DNA of 64,000 nucleotides from Paulinella micropora (taxonomy: Eukaryota; Cercozoa; Imbricatea; Euglyphida): NCBI GenBank assembly GCA_009731375.1, contig BJOX01000288.1, positions 272,090 through 336,089 of the forward strand. The letters run 5' to 3'. The position numbers and the translations under genes are program-made. This document shows, piece by piece, positions 32,990-43,095 of this stretch (the stretch's first letter is position 1; each line of letters opens with the position of its first letter). Under the pieces are notes generated by a model. That model was not told the DNA's origin. It ran no database searches and saw only the letters and a program-made list of their open reading frames with translations.

Positions 32990-33814
32990 ATGCCACCGCC
33001 TCAAGATGATAATACAGCACCACCTCAAGATGATAGTGAAGCATCCGCAATACCTCAAGATGATAGTAAAGCACTTGTACCTGTACCAGACCCCGCAGAA
33101 GAACCGCCCGCGGATGAGAAAGCACCCGCAGATGAGGTAGTTCAAACGGGAGTGTATAAAAGCGGAACTAAGGCAGGATTACCATTTTATGAGAAAAAAA
33201 CCATAGTTGATGATGCTACATTGAAAGAGTACAAAGAAAATCCAGACCCCGACCCTTCCACAACACCCAATCAGGCACTGGTTGATTCCATGCGATCCAT
33301 TGACGATTTTGTTGATAAACTCATGGGAAAATCGCCCGCAGAACAAAAGAAGGAACTCTCAAATCTGTTTCGCTTCATTACACCATCTGATCAGAATGGG
33401 GGGATCGGCACTAATAAAACCAACATACTGCTTAAAGGAAACAAGGAACGGGAGGATCGTGTGCTAGATGCGCCAATGTATGAACTTTATGACAATACTC
33501 AATTCGGCAACACTAGCAACAATATGATTATGAACCGCTATAACAGGGCAGTTATGAATAAACGAGCATCTGACAGAGTCCGTATGCCGTCCGTTAGATC
33601 CCGGTTGGTTAAAAACTTCAAAGCGGAAATTCCACCACAAATACAAACAAGGGCAGAAAAGAAAGATTTTAAACCGCTAATTAACCCGCCCTCTGACTAT
33701 TCTTGTGGAAGCCCGTATTCTCCATTCTTCCACAATTACGCCCATCATCCTATGCCGTGGGGTGTTGAATATCATAATTACAGACATAATCAAAACTATT
33801 TTATTAATGCTTAA
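32990..33814 (+). CDS. Unknown PLV structural-region protein
   Basis: 274 residues, intact. The N-terminus has a threefold repeat (PPQDDNTA, PPQDDSEA, IPQDDSKA) and is Pro/Asp/Glu-rich for 60 residues. The middle (about 85-150) is helical; the C-terminus is rich in Tyr/His/Asn (YSCGSPYSPFFHNY). The layout, disordered N-terminus with aromatic C-terminus, resembles virion-associated proteins. Placed immediately upstream of the packaging ATPase. No family recognised. Confidence 0.55.
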   Translation: MPPPQDDNTAPPQDDSEASAIPQDDSKALVPVPDPAEEPPADEKAPADEVVQTGVYKSGTKAGLPFYEKKTIVDDATLKEYKENPDPDPSTTPNQALVDSMRSIDDFVDKLMGKSPAEQKKELSNLFRFITPSDQNGGIGTNKTNILLKGNKEREDRVLDAPMYELYDNTQFGNTSNNMIMNRYNRAVMNKRASDRVRMPSVRSRLVKNFKAEIPPQIQTRAEKKDFKPLINPPSDYSCGSPYSPFFHNYAHHPMPWGVEYHNYRHNQNYFINA

Positions 33815-33823
33815 ATATAACAA

Positions 33824-34691
33824 ATGAAGCGCGGACTTAGACCGAATAGATTACCAAGAAAAACACTTTTACGAACTGCATTAGAAGGAAGCGAAATTGA
33901 ACAATTACATGAACATGAGTTTCAAGTCAGCCGACCGGTTATAACTGAATTACCAAAAGAAGAACAGAAGTTCAAAAAGGGGCTGAAAATTGAAGCAATT
34001 GACTCCAAACGTGATAGTGTTAAAGAGAAGCCGATACAAAAAGGTGATATTCTTCCCGGAATGGGATAATTATTTATTATATGCGGTGCAACTGGGAGTG
34101 GGAAGTCAGTTATGGTTGCTAATCTGTTAGGCAATAAGCACATGCTTAAGGGTTGGTGGGACGACATTTATATGTTTTGATTTTCTCCTTCTAAGATGCT
34201 CACGGACATTTTGAAACTGAAAGACGATCATATCATAAGAGAAGATAGTCCAGAATTATTACGAAAAATCTTGGACGAACAAAAAAGCAAGATAGAAGCG
34301 AAGGTATGAAAAAGCACCAAAGATATTAATAATATGTGATGATGTTGCTCAATCTCGTAAATTTCTTAAACACGAAGTTTTACAAATAGCATTCGTCTCA
34401 ACACACGCGAAGGTATCCGTTTGGTTTACTACTCAATCATATATGCAAATCCCGCGAAATGTAAGAATTAATGCGCATTATATTGCTATATTTTCGGGTG
34501 TGAAGCGATCAGAGATTGAACGAATAAAGACGGAACACGAAAGCCAGTATTTAAACGATAAGGAAATGGATCAATTGATTAGACACGCAACAGCAGACCC
34601 TTATTCATTTTTATTTATTAATAATAGAGTCGCCGATAAACGACAAGTATTTAGAAAAAATTTTGACACTATTTTACACTTAAAAAAATAA
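33824..34691 (+). pseudogene. PLV packaging ATPase (FtsK/HerA/A32-like), broken
   Basis: Walker A is IICGATGSGKSVMV (about 34080-34120), Walker B is KILIICDDVAQS (about 34320-34355), and a sensor-type motif VWFTTQSYMQIP follows, then IAIFSGVKRSEIERI. This is the order seen in the A32-like genome-packaging ATPases of PLVs, Polintons and NCLDVs. Lesions: in-frame TAA at 34067-34069, TGA at 34178-34180 and a frameshift near 34305. The N-terminal 80 residues before Walker A are basic. It would drive DNA into the capsid; as sequenced it cannot. Confidence 0.8.
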
Positions 34692-34707
34692 TATTATTTA
34701 TATAGCA

Positions 34708-35187
34708 ATGAGTAAGTTATTTACTACACCATACATGCAGGCGATCTCTATTTATCGTCAGCAGAATGGAATTAATGGAATGTTTACCCCAAAGAAAGGC
34801 TCACCTGAATATATATCTATAATTCAAATCAGTGACAAAATTAAATCTGGAGAAATTCCAGCTCAACTTAAACCAAGAGCACCACGAAAAAAGAAAATAC
34901 AAGCCCCGGCCGATGTCTCGCCGATAGAAACTGACTCATCTAAATCTGCCGACCTTTCGTTAAACAGAAAAACACCCGATTTACAGCCAAATCCAGTATC
35001 AAATACGGCACCACCTCCAAATGCCTTACCCATAGAAACAACTCCCGCAGCACCACCAGTGGAAACACACTCAGAAGGACTAACAGAAGCGGAGTTTGAA
35101 GAACTTGATAAACGAACATTAAATTCTGAAACTTACAAAGACCTTATGCATTTAATTAATTTTATGAAGAAGAACAAAATCGGATAA
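34708..35187 (+). CDS. Unknown PLV protein upstream of the MCP
   Basis: 159 residues, intact. The N-terminal 55 residues are folded-looking (YMQAISIYRQQNGINGMF, ISIIQISDKIKSGEIP), followed by a basic patch (RAPRKKK), a Pro/Thr-rich linker and a helical C-terminus (FEELDKRTLNSETYKDLMHL). A basic protein with a disordered centre in the virion cluster; DNA condensation or scaffolding are possible. No family recognised. Confidence 0.55.
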   Translation: MSKLFTTPYMQAISIYRQQNGINGMFTPKKGSPEYISIIQISDKIKSGEIPAQLKPRAPRKKKIQAPADVSPIETDSSKSADLSLNRKTPDLQPNPVSNTAPPPNALPIETTPAAPPVETHSEGLTEAEFEELDKRTLNSETYKDLMHLINFMKKNKIG

Positions 35188-35197
35188 ATAATATATA

Positions 35198-35599
35198 ATG
35201 ATTAAAAACACACGTGCCGCCAATAAATTGTCCAACGAGTTTATTAATAAACTCAATGAAGCAAACAGGGCGGTGAGTGATGCCATGTCATTGAACCATT
35301 TTGAACTATGGTCTAGTAGGGGTGCCCCTCTTGTAAATCAAGACCTTACGGAATATTCAAATTTGTATCCAGTTGATATATAATTTACAAAATTTCTTAC
35401 CAGATATTAGCGATAAGGGACATCGGACGTTGTTGATTTGGACACTGCCGTGTCTAGTTTGAAATTTTTACAAAAAGCCGTGAAGAATGCTACATCTAGG
35501 GAGTATCAACTTGACAGCGGAAAAGCCACAGATACTTCTTTAAGTTCAATACGAGAAGATGTAAGACAAATAAAAAATACATTTGTGTCAGATGAATAA
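35198..35599 (+). pseudogene. Small helical PLV protein, frameshifted
   Basis: 61 residues are open (35198-35383). After a frame change near 35390-35420 a coding-like stretch continues to 35599 (SLKFLQKAVKNATSREYQLD, then a helix ending KNTFVSDE). Together they would give about 130 residues, mostly helical. Located 62 bp upstream of the MCP. Function unknown. Confidence 0.5.
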
Positions 35600-35660
35600 A
35601 ATGATTAATTTTTGAAAATAAATATTTTTTAATAATAATATAAGCGAGCGTATTTTTACA

Positions 35661-37074
35661 ATGAGTGAAACCAAGGACATGAAGAACACCGAGGAGTTGA
35701 TGTCCCTCAACAACCTCAAGTATGAGTTGCCGGCAAATCTGGCACTCACTGAACAGGGAAGCATCTTTAAGAAGGACTTCTCCAATCAGCAGACTTACAC
35801 TAGTTCGTAAGGGACTGAAATGATTTTTATATTGCAGGCAAGCACTGATTTTGTTTATGGAAAAAATAGTTATGTCGTTTGATATCAAAGCGGATGGATT
35901 GGTTACGACCGCAGGGAATAACTGTGGTATTGGTTTCCTAAATACTCCCGCTACCGCTATTTTTGAAAGATTTCTGCTAGAAAGTAAGGATGGAAGCGAA
36001 CTTGAACGAATTGAAGATTTGAGCAAGATGGTGCGAAATATTCTCCCATGGCATTATCCTCTTGCTTATCGCGGTCAGGCACAGATGGCAGGACAACACG
36101 AATCTCTATCTGTTAGCAATGGTATTGGTGCTACTAGTGATGTTTCTAACTTTGCCGTTAAGACTGTCGTAGGCACTGGTAATTATTTGAAGGTTTGTAT
36201 TCCTCTTCATTATTTCTCAGGAGTATTTAATGAGGAAACTCTCATTCCTCCTTCTTTGATTAGTGGTATGAGACTTCGTTTGACATTTGCACCGCCTCAG
36301 GAAGCATTGTCCGTTATTGGCACCACTGACGGAAAGGCGGCTGCTGGTTTAAACGGCACTGCTTTGACTTACACCGTATCAAATCCGGTTGTTATGTTGG
36401 AGACATTCTCTCTTGCTCCCGCCGTTCAAAGAAATATTCTAGAACAGATGGGAAGTACGGATGGGCTTCCATACACTTATGAAACATATTATAACCAAAA
36501 GGCGAATCCGGGCACTTCCGATGATTTTAATCTTCAAGTAAATAAAGCCGTTGCTCGTGCTCAGTGCTTGTATATCGTCACGCAAAATGTGCTCGCAGAT
36601 AACGTTGGTATTGATAACCTTGGAACTGTTCAAATGCCTTATAAGCAGTATCAATGCCGTATTGGTGATTGGTATGCTCCGCAACAGAAGATGGAACTTG
36701 GAGGAAGCACCGATACTCTTGCCGCCGTTCAACGAGGATGTGCAGAATTGTATATCAACAATCTTCAATCGACTATGGGGATTCGTGATGCTTATATGAC
36801 TTCTTCTGTCTCACTTGAAAACTTTCGCAAGTTTTATGGCGATTCGGATGTTACTGCAACGACCACTAATGGTGGATTTGCAACCATTATCCAAACTCTC
36901 AATCAGTCGCCACACATTGGAGCGTCTGGTCTCGCAGTCAATAATTCGCGAACTGCTGAAGTTACTCTTCGTTATGCTGCAGATTATGATGGTAATCGTG
37001 CCATCACTGCTTGGTTGAAATTATCAAAGTCGCGTCTATCTATCCAAGTCGTGCGGTTGTTAAGCAGTGATTAA
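35661..37074 (+). pseudogene. PLV major capsid protein (double-jelly-roll type)
   Basis: Start ATG at 35661 (MSETKDMKNTEELMSLNNL). An in-frame TAA at 35808-35810 and a one-base loss near 35880 break the first 70 codons; from 35851 the frame is open for 407 residues. The long open part has the features of PLV capsids: SFDIKADGL, ATAIFERFLLESKDG, IPLHYFSGVF, and a C-terminal LRYAADYDGNRAITAWLK. A further shift near 37018 probably changes the last 17 codons (an alternative frame ends at 37065 with YPSRAVVK). Expected length about 470. It would form the hexameric capsomers of the particle. Confidence 0.75.
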
Positions 37075-37094
37075 ATGTAAGCCTTATATATTCA

Positions 37095-37119
37095 AAATCT
37101 CTCTTAGTATGTGTAGTTT
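37095..37119 (+). repeat. Internal copy of the terminal palindrome arm
   Basis: AAATCTCTCTTAGT, five variable bases, then TAGTTT, with the same spacing as the outer arm and next bases at the element ends (for example 20523-20547); about 22 of 25 positions agree. It lies 21 bp after the MCP frame, between MCP and penton, away from either end. Confidence 0.5.
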
Positions 37120-37187
37120 AAACAAAAAAGATAAAAAATTAAAAATTAGAATAATATATTTTATAATATAGCAAAGTCATTTACAAT

Positions 37188-37919
37188 ATGCAATTTGGAA
37201 TATGAAAAGCGAACGAAAAAAATTTCCTCCTTCGTGTCTCCTCAAGTGATAAAACAGAATCAAAATCCGCTTCTACTCACAATGGCCGGTTCGTCGTTGA
37301 TCTCCCAGCAACTGGTCGTAATACTGATATAATCAGTGCTTATGTCGTAAAGAGTATCTCCATTCCAAATGTTTTCCCAAACATACCGAGTTATGCCAAC
37401 ACTCTTACATTGATTAAAACAACTGGATCCGCTACAAAAACGGCAATCGTAACAGAAAATCAATACACCATTGATACATTTATTAACGCCCTTCAAACTG
37501 CAGTCAATTCAGCAATTGCCCCAGACTCCGTAGTTATAACTTTGAACTCCGTTAATAAATTGAATTTCGCATTCACTGATGATACGTATGCTTTTGATTA
37601 TGATAATAGCACGATTGAGTAGCACGATGCAATCTATCGTGAATTTAATCGGTGAAACGGCCGTTTATAATCAAAGTCGCGCATTGAATCAGTCTGGTTT
37701 AGTTGAAGCAAATGGTAATTTCTCTGTCATTGGTAAAGAATCTAGATAAGCCGTTTGGAGTTCTTTGAATCGTCAAACGATGTTGCCGATTACGTGTCAT
37801 TTAATACGACGAAAAGTTTAAGATCTATTGATATTGTCGTTAGAAATGCGCAAGGCGTCGTGCTCGAACTGCCTGTCAATTTTGAGGTTTCAATTCTCTT
37901 GAAGGCCTATCATGCTTAA
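37188..37919 (+). pseudogene. PLV penton-like minor capsid protein, frameshifted
   Basis: The N-terminal FLLRVSSSDKTESKSAS and FVVDLPATGRNTDIISAYV, then SISIPNVFPNI, match the start of single-jelly-roll penton proteins of PLVs and virophages. 37410-37622 is open, and the C-terminal part (SLRSIDIVVRNAQGVVLEL) ends at 37919. An early TGA and at least three frameshifts break it. It directly follows the MCP, as usual in these elements, and would form the vertices of the capsid. Confidence 0.65.
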
Positions 37920-37995
37920 CAAAAATGGAAATAAAACATTTATTTTTTAATTATATCTTAAAGGTATGATAAAATATATGTAAAGATAAAAAACG

Positions 37996-38517
37996 ATGCC
38001 CGACTGTAAACAAGGAAAAATATATAGCCTTAGGTCTTATCAAACTGTTCAAGTCTATATCGGTTCAACTATTCAACCATTGTATAAGCGATTATATGCA
38101 CACAAAAAAGACTACGAAAAATGGATGAATGGTACTTATAATTACGTATCTTCTTATGAAATAGTCAAATATGATGATGCGTATGTTGAATTAGTCAAAG
38201 AATATCCGTGCGAAAATAAGATGCAATCGGATAAACGAGAAGGTGAAATAATTAGGACTACAGAAAATTGTGTGAATAAAAGAATAGCAGGTAGAACCCA
38301 AAAGGAGTATTATCAAGACAATAAGGATTACATATCGCAAAAAGGGAAAAATATCGCGAGAACAATAAGGATTACATATCGCAAAAAGGGAAAAAAATAT
38401 CGCGAGAACAATAGGGATTGCATATCGCAACAAAGGAAAGGATATCGTGAAGAAAATAAAGATAAAGTGTCGCAACAAAAAAAGGTAAATTATCATAAAA
38501 ACAATCCAACGGTTTAG
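37996..38517 (+). pseudogene. GIY-YIG endonuclease-like protein with basic repeats
   Basis: Residues 8-40 carry GKIYSLRS, VYIGST and LYKRLYAHKKDY, the GIY-YIG core with its following Arg. The rest matches the copy A gene at the window start (CVNKRIAGRT) and ends in repeats of KGKKYRENNxDxIS. Two compensating shifts around 38340-38400 appear inside the repeats, so the exact protein is uncertain; the frame is open for 173 residues. Such nucleases can act in mobility or in damaging competing DNA. The Cys/His finger found at the end of the copy A protein is absent here. Confidence 0.65.
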
Positions 38518-38540
38518 CCACATTTGGAATATAAAAAATA

Positions 38541-38768
38541 ATGAGATTTATAGAAAATTTAAATGTGTTATTTATTTTTATAAGAAATATTAACTTGCGG
38601 CGACAACAACAGCGTAAACGCCTAATCCCCTGCGGTGTCAATATTGATCAATTCTACATATATTTAAAGAAAAATCACACACCTATAACAGAAAAATTAA
38701 TCAAGAACAAGGATTTTGAATATATAAAAAAAATGTCAATAGAGATAGAAAATAAAGTTGATAAATAA
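38541..38768 (+). CDS. Small unknown PLV protein
   Basis: 75 residues with a hydrophobic start (FIENLNVLFIFIRNI), a basic patch (RRQQQRKR) and a charged helical tail. It starts 23 bp after the GIY-YIG gene. The 38783-38811 poly-T run and a 10-bp gap follow. No family recognised; it may be a chance frame. Confidence 0.35.
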   Translation: MRFIENLNVLFIFIRNINLRRQQQRKRLIPCGVNIDQFYIYLKKNHTPITEKLIKNKDFEYIKKMSIEIENKVDK

Positions 38769-38782
38769 ACATAAATAAAACG

Positions 38783-38814
<32 letters not shown>

Positions 38815-38833
38815 TTNNNNNNNNNNTTTTTGT

Positions 38834-40064
38834 TTAGATGATGTCTTCAATCCACTTTAATGAAACATAAATGTTTGCAGTTCCACCACTTGTATTTTGT
38901 GCGGATATGGTAAATGTCTTACTTGGTCCTATCTTGATATTATATTGAGACAAATCAATGTATATTGATGAACCACCAGATAATACATATGTAAATATCA
39001 CACTTCCGCCCGTTCTTGTAGTTCCTGCTGTATGTACTTCGGCCAATGATGGGGCGGTATCGTAATTTGAATAAGAAGGTGTTCCTCCCAATGTGGTATT
39101 AAGAATAATTCTAGCTATACATGTTTTAGTGTCTGAATTGCTGATACATAAATTCTCAAAGTAAATTATGTTATAGTTTGTTTTGCTGTTAAATGTGGCG
39201 CGGTTTCTGATGGTAAATATAGCATTCTCAGTTGCTCCTATACTCTTGACATTATCATACGAATTAGTTATAGCAATAGTCCGATCAATTTGCCCTTCAA
39301 CCGCCAAAAACATGCTCGCCGTTTTCATAACAATGGATGCGAGACTTGACGAATATGCCTTCGCATAAATAGCAAACGCCGCCTGATCTAATGATGGAGT
39401 GGTAGCAGTGCTCGCGTATTTAATTGAATAAATTACTTCCATTCGTCCAGTTCGCGGATTTTCAATTTTGAATGTAGTTTGACCGCTACCCAGATATTGA
39501 ACAACTATTTCAAACACATTCAATTTAGTAAAATCAATCGCGGGGAAGTTTCCAGTATCATTACATTTATCAACATTCCAAGCATATTGACTAACCACAT
39601 TTTCCACATTTCCTGCCGTTCTTACAACAGACATTCCCAAGTTTAATTGTCTAAACATAAATTGTCTGTTGGTGTGCCTATGCCAATATCGCAATTGAAA
39701 CTATCTGCTGCAATGGATGACGGAAACAATGCGGAAAATCTAGCAACTAAGCCCATACCACTTCTGTATTTTGCTCGTTCAATAGTCATGATCTGTGCGG
39801 TTGAATTACCTGAGGCCGATGTGGTCAAAACCGCCATTGAATTAGCAGTTGATACCACCCCGCCATTTGTTGCGGTTTTGTCAAAAAATCGCGTATTAAT
39901 ACCATATGTAAATACATTTTGTAATACTGGAGACAAAGTGGCCGTTCGCAATTCTCCGAAGGCGGTTGTTGGTAAAGCATCTTTTATGCTATCTATTGAT
40001 AAAGAAGAAGAGACGATGTAATTGATGACGATGGTGTATTCGTGCTTTGACCGAAAAGGTTCAT
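38834..40064 (-). pseudogene. Second PLV virion/spike protein
   Basis: The ATG at 40064 gives MNLFGQSTN, the same opening as the spike at 26428. After a frameshift near 40000 the segment 39643-39951 has FGELRTATLSPVLQNVFTYG and the run YRSGMGLVARFSALF, a pattern found in putative virion or fibre proteins of large viruses and phages. A second shift near 39670 leads to 38834-39694, which ends in a beta-rich domain (SVIFTYVLSGGSSIYIDL, TANIYVSLKWIEDII). Total about 405 codons. Likely a particle surface protein with an N-terminal anchoring tag. Confidence 0.6.
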
Positions 40065-40088
40065 TTTATATTTTATATTATATAAAAT

Positions 40089-40367
40089 ATGTCATGGATA
40101 ATAATACGCGAATTGCCAAGCGATATAGTTGGACACATAAAAACATTTGTTTATTCAGAAATGTCCCAGCAGAATTATAAAAAAGAATTTTGTAATATAT
40201 GCGGTTTGTCTCGCAAATTCCAATCACATCCCCCTATTATAGCAGTTGATATTGATAATGTAGATGGTGTCCAGTTTTTCACAATCTGTTCCATTAATTG
40301 CTACAGACGAGAGTCTAATATTAGAGCAAGATACCGCGAGCCGCCTTTAATCGTTGTTAAAAATTAA
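40089..40367 (+). CDS. Small zinc-binding PLV protein
   Basis: 92 residues, intact. It has LPSDIVGHIKTFVYSE, an F-box- or BTB-like start of the kind common in large-virus proteins, then CNICGLS and CSINCY, which could bind one zinc ion. It is divergent from the second spike gene (start codons 25 bp apart) and its end overlaps the end of the resolvase gene by 4 bp. Function unknown. Confidence 0.5.
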   Translation: MSWIIIRELPSDIVGHIKTFVYSEMSQQNYKKEFCNICGLSRKFQSHPPIIAVDIDNVDGVQFFTICSINCYRRESNIRARYREPPLIVVKN

Positions 40368-41675
40368 TCTTTTTGTTTAAGTAATCTCGCAATCCCTCGC
40401 ACTGGTGTTGTTTCTGCCGATTGTTCTTCTTGTGGTTTTGCTTCTTTTTTCTCTTTGATAAATGCGTTTACAATACGGCGCCAATCTTGCTTAATTGTCG
40501 TAGTTTAGTATTTGTTATTCTCCCCCCATGATCATTATAAATCTGCTCAAGCAATTTATACTTATCCTCTCTGCTAGCCCTTTTGCCTAATGTTTGATAT
40601 TTGCTTTCTGCCGTGTCGTTTTCGCTTTCAGTTTCATTAATATTATTTAAATTCAGACATAAATCTATTTTGCGTCTCAACTCCTCTGATTCTGTTTTAA
40701 TCCCTTCTGCTTTTATTTCTTCAGGGTCGGCCACATTCCCCCATGAATAACTAAATGAAGTCAGTAAATCGCCGTGTCCCAATACATTGCTTACCCACGT
40801 ATTAAAATTCTCTAATTTCGGATTGGCAAAATTACTATACGACAAACTAGCATATAGTTTTCGAAACATACTACTTTTCTGCGTGTATTCCGATAGCCAA
40901 GGGAAGATTTTGATAATTCTTTTGTTTAGTTCATTATTCTTTTATTTATCAAGCACACCCTCATTGTTGATAATAACTGCTTTTTTCTTTTTGAAAGGTT
41001 TCCGTATTGAATTTACCTTTTCTATTACGAATTCAGGAGTAAAAAGGACAGCAGGCCTCTCAGTCCAATTCTTTTTTGTCCTTCTCTTTTCTTTGCCAGG
41101 TTATTTACCCTCAGCCAACTTGTCTTATCTGGTATCAATTCATATGTGTTTTTGTCAAATATTTCCACAGGCCTTGCTCCAATTGCTATCATCAAAGCAA
41201 GTAGTTTAAGATAAGGATCATTACTTAATATCATATCATTCATTTTAGCCATTACATCGCGAACATCAATTTGTATTTTTTGTTCATTTTTTGCTTTGAC
41301 ATCTTTCTTATACCCCTCAACAATATCAATCCGCTCGTCTTCATTCAGATTAAAATATTTATCCAGTTTGCTCATTTCATATACTTTTTCACTTTGATGA
41401 GGCTCTATTGCTTTTTTTCTCACCTCAGAAAATCTTTGTCTTCTACTATTCAAATTAGGATACACAATAGCATATTTCGGATATATGACTCTTAGTGCCT
41501 CAAGTGCCTCTTCATCACTCGTTGGTGTGCTAAATAGCGATATAATAGCATTATGAAAGGCAACACTTGGTTTCAACTCACTATCGTAGAAGTTGGACAC
41601 GACTTCATAAATTTTATTTTCAGTAGTAGCAACTTTTAACTGCCTAACAAATTTCCTGTCATCTTCGCTCCACAT
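40364..41675 (-). pseudogene. Tyrosine recombinase, telomere-resolvase-like (frameshifted)
   Basis: N-terminal segment 41025-41675 ends in a helical core with MIAIGARPVEIF, the Arg-I region of the catalytic domain. The C-terminal segment 40468-40869 contains FNTWVSNVLGHGDLLTSFSY: a conserved H in LGH and a Tyr placed as the nucleophile, in a context like protelomerase/telomere-resolvase enzymes. A basic tail (about 40364-40470) follows after another shift. Frame changes lie near 41030, 40900 and 40480. Total about 437 codons. Placed beside the right TIR. Such enzymes either integrate DNA or resolve palindromic junctions into hairpin ends; the palindromic termini here favour the second. Confidence 0.65.
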
Positions 41676-41697
41676 CCTCAGTATATATTAGACAAGT

Positions 41698-42954
41698 TTA
41701 TTTTAATTATTTTAAATCATAAATCCAAATTAATTGCGATATTCTTCTTAAATGTTGTTTGTTCCACTTGGCAGGCTAAGATTAATAACAAGCAACCGAT
41801 TGAGCCAAACTCGTGTTAGTATTAATAAAGGCCAAATTGTCGGTGGCCAATACCCCCGGCCAGAAACTTTATTTTCCTTATCACATTAAAAGGGGAGAGG
41901 AACAAATATTTTCTATTTCTTAATAAAAGGTTCGCCAGGTTAGACAATATAAAAAATAGTTAATAGGAAGAAGAATAATATAATAAATATTGAAATTTAA
42001 TAACTAAAAAGTGTCCAACCTTCAAAAAACCTACTTGGACACGGCCAACCATGGGGTTGGACACAAATAGGAGAAGACAATCACACTCACCTGCTCTTAT
42101 ATATCACGCGCCTGCTCTTATATTCAACTCATTGAATTATATATTAAGTATTACTATACATCGTATATATAATGAGTTCTACCATAGAAGAAATAAAGGC
42201 CGTGTTCAACCGCCCTGATCCAAAGAAGCAACGATATAGAGCAAAGTATGTGGAAAATAATAAGGAGAAAATTAAAGAGCATCAAAGGAAATATAGAGAA
42301 GCAAATAAGGATAAGATAAATAAACAACGAGGGGAATACTATAAGAAAAATAAGGATAAGATCCAAGAGCGAAAAAAAATACAGAGAAATTAATAAGAAA
42401 ATAATAGATAAATACAAGGAAGAATACCTTAAGCAGATAGAGAAAGCCCCGGATCCTAATGTTGAATATTTAAGATCCCTTCAATTTTGATCGCATTGGT
42501 AAAATAATATCGTTATGGCTGAGCCGGTGCCACCAATTTTGGTCAAAAAGGATTTTTTTTGCCGATCGTCCAAGGAGAAAAAGCAAAAAGCAAATTTATT
42601 TTTCTTTTGTATGTTTCCCCCATTTGGCTTCCGTGGCTATTACTACCCCCCGCCACTCACTTCGTGAGTGTCTGCCCCCCCCCCATTAGGGGGTGATAAT
42701 CATTTATGTATTCAAACTTGTCCATTCATGTATCGAATGCAAGCACTAAAAAAGAATAAAACGCACACAGGATGACAGAAAAACAGACAGGAAGCACAAA
42801 GCATAACCTTGTTTTACAAATAAAACGACAAACTAAGCACACTAAGAGAGATTTAGACGAAATAACGACAAAAACCATATAAACGAAGTTATATACAATT
42901 TTATGAAATAAAATGGTGTTTTTGTCTTTATTCGTCTAAATCTCTCTTAGTGTG
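41698..42954 (-). repeat. PLV terminal inverted repeat, right
   Basis: Reverse complement of 20420-21685. Differences are few substitutions and short indels (for example the C/G run near 42676). It ends in the same palindrome as the left end. Confidence 0.92.
42172..42490 (+). CDS. Lysine-rich repeat protein in right TIR
   Basis: Identical 73 residues to the left-TIR gene (42172-42393), and the same A8 run followed by a similar basic stretch in another frame to 42490. Identity of both copies, including this feature, shows either recent gene conversion between the TIRs or conservation of a real frameshift site. Lys/Asn/Tyr-rich repeats suggest nucleic-acid binding. Confidence 0.55.
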
Positions 42955-43093
42955 CTTTGTTTGTCGTATTTTTGTAAAACAAGGGTATGTTTTGTGCTTC
43001 CTGTGTCTGTTTTTCTGTCATCCTGTGTGCGTGTTATGCTTTTTTAGTGTTTGTATTTGATACATGAATGGACGAGTTTGAATACATAAATGA
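42707..43093. repeat. Extended imperfect palindrome at right PLV end (dimer-junction-like)
   Basis: The core palindrome 42838-42954 has outer 21-bp perfect arms. Beyond it, 42955-43093 repeats in inverted form the 130 bp on the inner side (42707-42837), with several differences. So the right end carries a head-to-head junction of two element ends, and the mirrored copy is cut off at a (TA)n tract at about 43095. Confidence 0.8.
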
Positions 43094-43095
43094 AT

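Larger units (their letters stand above)
20420..43095 (+). mobile_element. Polinton-like virus copy B, integrated, nearly complete
   Basis: A 22.7-kb AT-rich element bounded by 1.26-kb terminal inverted repeats. It encodes the PLV core set: AEP primase-SF3 helicase, FtsK/HerA-type packaging ATPase, double-jelly-roll-type MCP, penton-like minor capsid protein and tyrosine recombinase, plus a PLA2-like protein, S74 fibre and GIY-YIG nuclease. No protein-primed polymerase is present, which separates it from Polintons/Mavericks. Most long genes are broken. No clear target-site duplication was found: the left end joins gag DNA, the right end joins unrelated (TA)n DNA. Confidence 0.85.

Noticed and set aside
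20420-43095. Classification of copy B as a Polinton/Maverick or virophage
   Set aside because: No protein-primed DNA polymerase, retroviral-type integrase or virophage-type protease was seen; MCP, penton, ATPase and primase-helicase with tyrosine recombinase fit polinton-like viruses better.
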